This document shows, piece by piece, positions 61,490 to 64,000 of a stretch of DNA of 64,000 bases. Below the pieces are notes generated by a model. It was given only the letters and a program-made list of their open reading frames with translations. It was not told the origin of the DNA and did no database searches. The stretch's first letter is position 1. Each line of letters starts with the position of its first letter. The DNA is from Moniliophthora roreri (Eukaryota > Basidiomycota > Agaricomycetes > Agaricales > Marasmiaceae): contig LATX02000112.1 in NCBI GenBank assembly GCA_001466705.2, positions 1 through 64,000 of the forward strand, given 5' to 3'. Both the position numbers and the translations under genes were made by a program.

Positions 61490-63270
61490 TTCGGATCTTC
61501 TCAGTGATCGCACGGGGATGCGATGTCACGATTCCACAAAGCGCGAAAGGATGGGGAGACGGAGTACGGGGCGGTCAGGAGAGGCCGACGATTGCCCTCA
61601 GTGTCTCTGGAAGGAATCTCGCTTATACTACACGGGCTATAGAGTCAGGTTCATGCGAAGCGGTACCAGTTTGACCTTGTGGTTCCGGAAACGAAACAAG
61701 GGTCCTGGTGGTGAATGTGGAGAAGGGCTAAGGACGCGGTTGCGATTTCAGCGAAGAGGTGACTCGGGGAGGTAGCTGGGATCCGGGATAAGTGGCGCAC
61801 ATAGACGTTTTTGTTTCGACCCATTGAATGTAATACAAAGATCTGCGGACATCACGATGATGAGCTTCAAACCAGATTTACGTCGAAGGGAAACGAAAGC
61901 TGGGGGAAGGATAGCATGTAACATACCTATCAATGCCCTATTCTCTTCTCGTTCTCCTTTCGTTCTGCTTCGTCGTGACGAACGTGGCTCAAGGACTCTT
62001 CAGCATCTTGAATTCCAGGTGTATCTTTGCATGAGCTGGATAACCAAGGAAAGAAAGACGTCGGTCTTGGGAATGGAATGTAGTAATCGGGATACTCACA
62101 CTCTTACACTGATCAATCAACGCGCTTCGGGGTCATCTTGAATGTGGATATCATCTTTCTGAGACCAGGATATGGATGAGTGCCTGAAAAAGCAAAGTTG
62201 AACCAGGGGCAGATTTTGTGGCGACTTGTGGCGACGATTCGGGTGCAAGAAAGATGATGGTGGAAAATGAAACATGAGTGTTGAGTCATCAACGGCTGCG
62301 ACGTCGATGGGTGAACGTTAGGGTTGTTCTCCGGGGTTCGGCGCTATTCCGACGGGTCCAGCTAGACGAGTCTTGCGAAAGCTTGTTAGTCAGTTCCCCT
62401 GCCTCCTCTGCTCGAGCTGAACGACATTAAAAACGAGGCACGCTCTTCTCCAAGCACCATTCCCGCTCCCATTCCGTGGTCTGTGTCCAAGATATTACAG
62501 GAAAACCGCTTGCCCACAGACACGACCTTCTGGACCTTCAAAAGCGAGGTGGGGCCCTAGGCGTAAAGAAAGGTGCAAAAAACGCGACCAAAGCTGCTTC
62601 CCTCACCATCTTCCGGTAAGGTGGTTTGAGCGTTATCCAGTCCCCATCTTCGCGAGGACTGGAGGCGCTGTGGTTCTAACTGCGGGGGTCCTGCTTTGAG
62701 TATGTAAAATCGATGATAAAGGGTGAGTGCGTCACAGCCGGGATAGGTGGTACCAGTTCGACCCTTCGATCCCGGGAATAAGCGGGCATGTAGTGAATCA
62801 AAACGTGGTTATGGTTTCCGCACAGAGGTGACTTGGAGAGGCGGGAAGTACGGTGCACAATAATATCTTTTCGATCGTTGAGCGTCAGGGAAGGATCTGG
62901 GGTCAACGTAGCGATGAGCTTCGAGGCGGATGTGCATTGAAGGGGATTGAGAGACATATAACATACCTCTACCGAGGCTCCATTCTCTTTATTTTCTCCC
63001 TGCTTCATCGTCATAATCCGATTGCTTTTCGGTGCCTTGAATTCCGGGTGAGCCTTCTAGAGAGAAAGAGAAGCATCGTCAGCTTGGGACTGAAATGTAG
63101 AAACGGAATACTTGCGTGGTTCCAATGATCAACCAACGCGCTCCGACATCTGGTTGAGTGTGATAGTTGCCTTTTCTGAGATTGGAGACAAGACCAGGGC
63201 AAGATGAGCGCATGAAAAGCGATGTTGAGTCAGAGGTAGATTTTGTGGTGACGGTTCGGGTGAAAGACAG
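61490..63270. repeat. Direct segmental duplication, copy 2
   Basis: Same order and orientation as 55700-57480. The minus-strand exon-like reading at the second half-module (63014 downward, MTMKQGENKENGASVE then GTATGTTA) parallels MTTKQRGNKENGASLE at 57211. The two are more alike at the protein level than other parts, which hints at a real first exon. The homologous block near 62520 reads as SLLKVQKVVSVGKRFSC against SLLKIRRVVSVVTGNGFSC in copy 1. Product unknown. Confidence 0.7.
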
Positions 63271-64000
63271 ATGCCGGAGGCCATCAAAAACAATTGGGAC
63301 GTTGTAAGGTGAATCGTTCTCTGAGATTTGCGATAAGAAGTTGTACCTGTACTGATCCCGTGTCGACGTGTATCTACTATCAACTGACTTCGACGTAACG
63401 TTATATACTCCTGCTCAATCGATTAGAGGCCCACAGCTATCATAACATTGAGAATGGGATGCAGCATGCCTCCTTTTATGCTATCGTGGCTATTACAATG
63501 TAGAATATTAGCTGCAGCCACCTTTAGATTTCGACGACTGATTTTTTTCTCAACTGACATGTAACGGACGGCTTTGGCCCTGAGATCAACATACAGTTGA
63601 GCTCTGTGGAAGGACCATCATTGGTGGTAGGCTCTAGGTAATCTATGGACTATGGGGGTAACCGAGTGAAAGTACATCCACGTTTTCCGGTTAGCGACCA
63701 CTGTATTCAAACGGACCTCGAACCCGGCGTGCTTGCTCACCACCATTCACACTGACACGACGATGACGCTCGCTATCCTAGTACCCCGAGTATTTGGCAT
63801 CACTGAGCAAACGCATCCGGCGCTGGTTCAATCTGAGGCGGAGCGAGTAACGTGGTTTGGTTCAGAAGATTTCATCTACCTACTTCATTGGCCGACCAGA
63901 TGCCCTCAATTCTCAAAGAAAAAACACCTCAATACCCTGCGCGCTGTCCGATTCCAACGCTTGATGATGACAGATTATTTTTCATAGTGGGTCAGTTCAT
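63271..64000. other. 3' end of window, unassigned
   Basis: A plus-strand ORF at 63733-63987 begins MLTTIHTDTTMTLAILVPR and could be the first exon of a gene, but I recognise nothing in it. The rest of this stretch shows no feature I can support. Confidence 0.3.

Noticed and set aside
63733..63987. 84-aa ORF as a gene
   Set aside because: No recognisable motif, and a stop follows quickly; kept only as a possibility in the terminal unassigned stretch.
1..64000. tRNA or rRNA genes
   Set aside because: I looked for cloverleaf-like and rRNA-like stretches, especially in 54.5-64 kb, and saw none I could support by eye; a tRNA scan would be decisive.

Overview
The window looks like a transposon-dense stretch of a mushroom-forming basidiomycete genome that opens into an ordinary gene region near its 3' end. 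The evidence is many chromodomain-type Ty3/gypsy fragments of several lineages, Tnp2-like transposase remains, and one multi-exon host gene with five exons separated by 52-61 nt introns. The species is not determined. A large repeat-rich genome of the Tricholoma type would fit, but that is inference. Eleven single 'n' bases (1342, 8745, 14231, 21190, 22083, 30929, 36055, 37995, 39396, 40273, 46248) mark contig joins. At three of them the sequence before the join is repeated almost exactly after it, so those duplications are probably assembly artefacts.

I use private family names. Ret1 is a gypsy family with LTRs of about 360-490 bp (TGTTAC...GTAACA). Ret2 is known only from its LTRs (TGTAAGGG...CCCTTACA). 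Ret3 is a short gag-only LTR element. CACTA-A and CACTA-B are small DNA elements with CACTA termini and 3-bp target duplications. FB is a very large foldback-like inverted-repeat element.

Layout. 1-9.1 kb: decayed minus-strand gypsy pol and a Tnp2-like transposase pseudogene, cut up by seven Ret2 LTRs. 9.3-12.7 kb: a gag pseudogene and a complete Ret3 element with matching LTRs and target duplication. 12.7-16.6 kb: reverse transcriptase remains, an older LTR split by CACTA-A, and a Ret1 5' end. 16.6-20.4 kb: minus-strand gag-protease of another lineage, split by a solo Ret1 LTR. 21-27.5 kb: two more gypsy lineages, one split by two solo Ret1 LTRs. 27.5-34.8 kb: two Ret1 copies in opposite orientation carrying two CACTA-B elements. 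34.8-46.6 kb: the FB element, containing a hAT element with an 8-bp target duplication, long purine/pyrimidine-biased repeat arrays that flip strand at four small palindromes, and a 3' Ret1 segment. 47.7-54.5 kb: the youngest Ret1 copy, with gag, a nearly intact pol, a third ORF region and the 3' LTR.

From 54.5 kb the DNA becomes host-like. It holds the last exons of an NAD-dependent formate dehydrogenase gene whose 5' part is replaced by Ret1, then a complete S9 prolyl-oligopeptidase-family gene (649 aa, five exons) flanked by two direct copies of a roughly 1.8-kb non-coding or unrecognised segment.

The most interesting mechanistic signals are in the elements. Ret1 and Ret3 both appear self-primed in the manner of Tf1: the sequence 2 nt after the 5' LTR is complementary to the predicted 5' end of the element's own transcript. 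Ret1 also keeps a G GGT TTT slippery heptamer immediately before the gag stop in two diverged copies, and carries an extra 3' ORF with two zinc knuckles overlapped by a second open frame. Most older copies are depleted of CpG, and many of their stops are CGA to TGA, which suggests decay by cytosine methylation. The layers of insertion give a relative chronology: old gypsy lineages, then Ret2 and Ret1 LTRs, CACTA and hAT elements inside those, and the least-decayed Ret1 copy at 47.7 kb.
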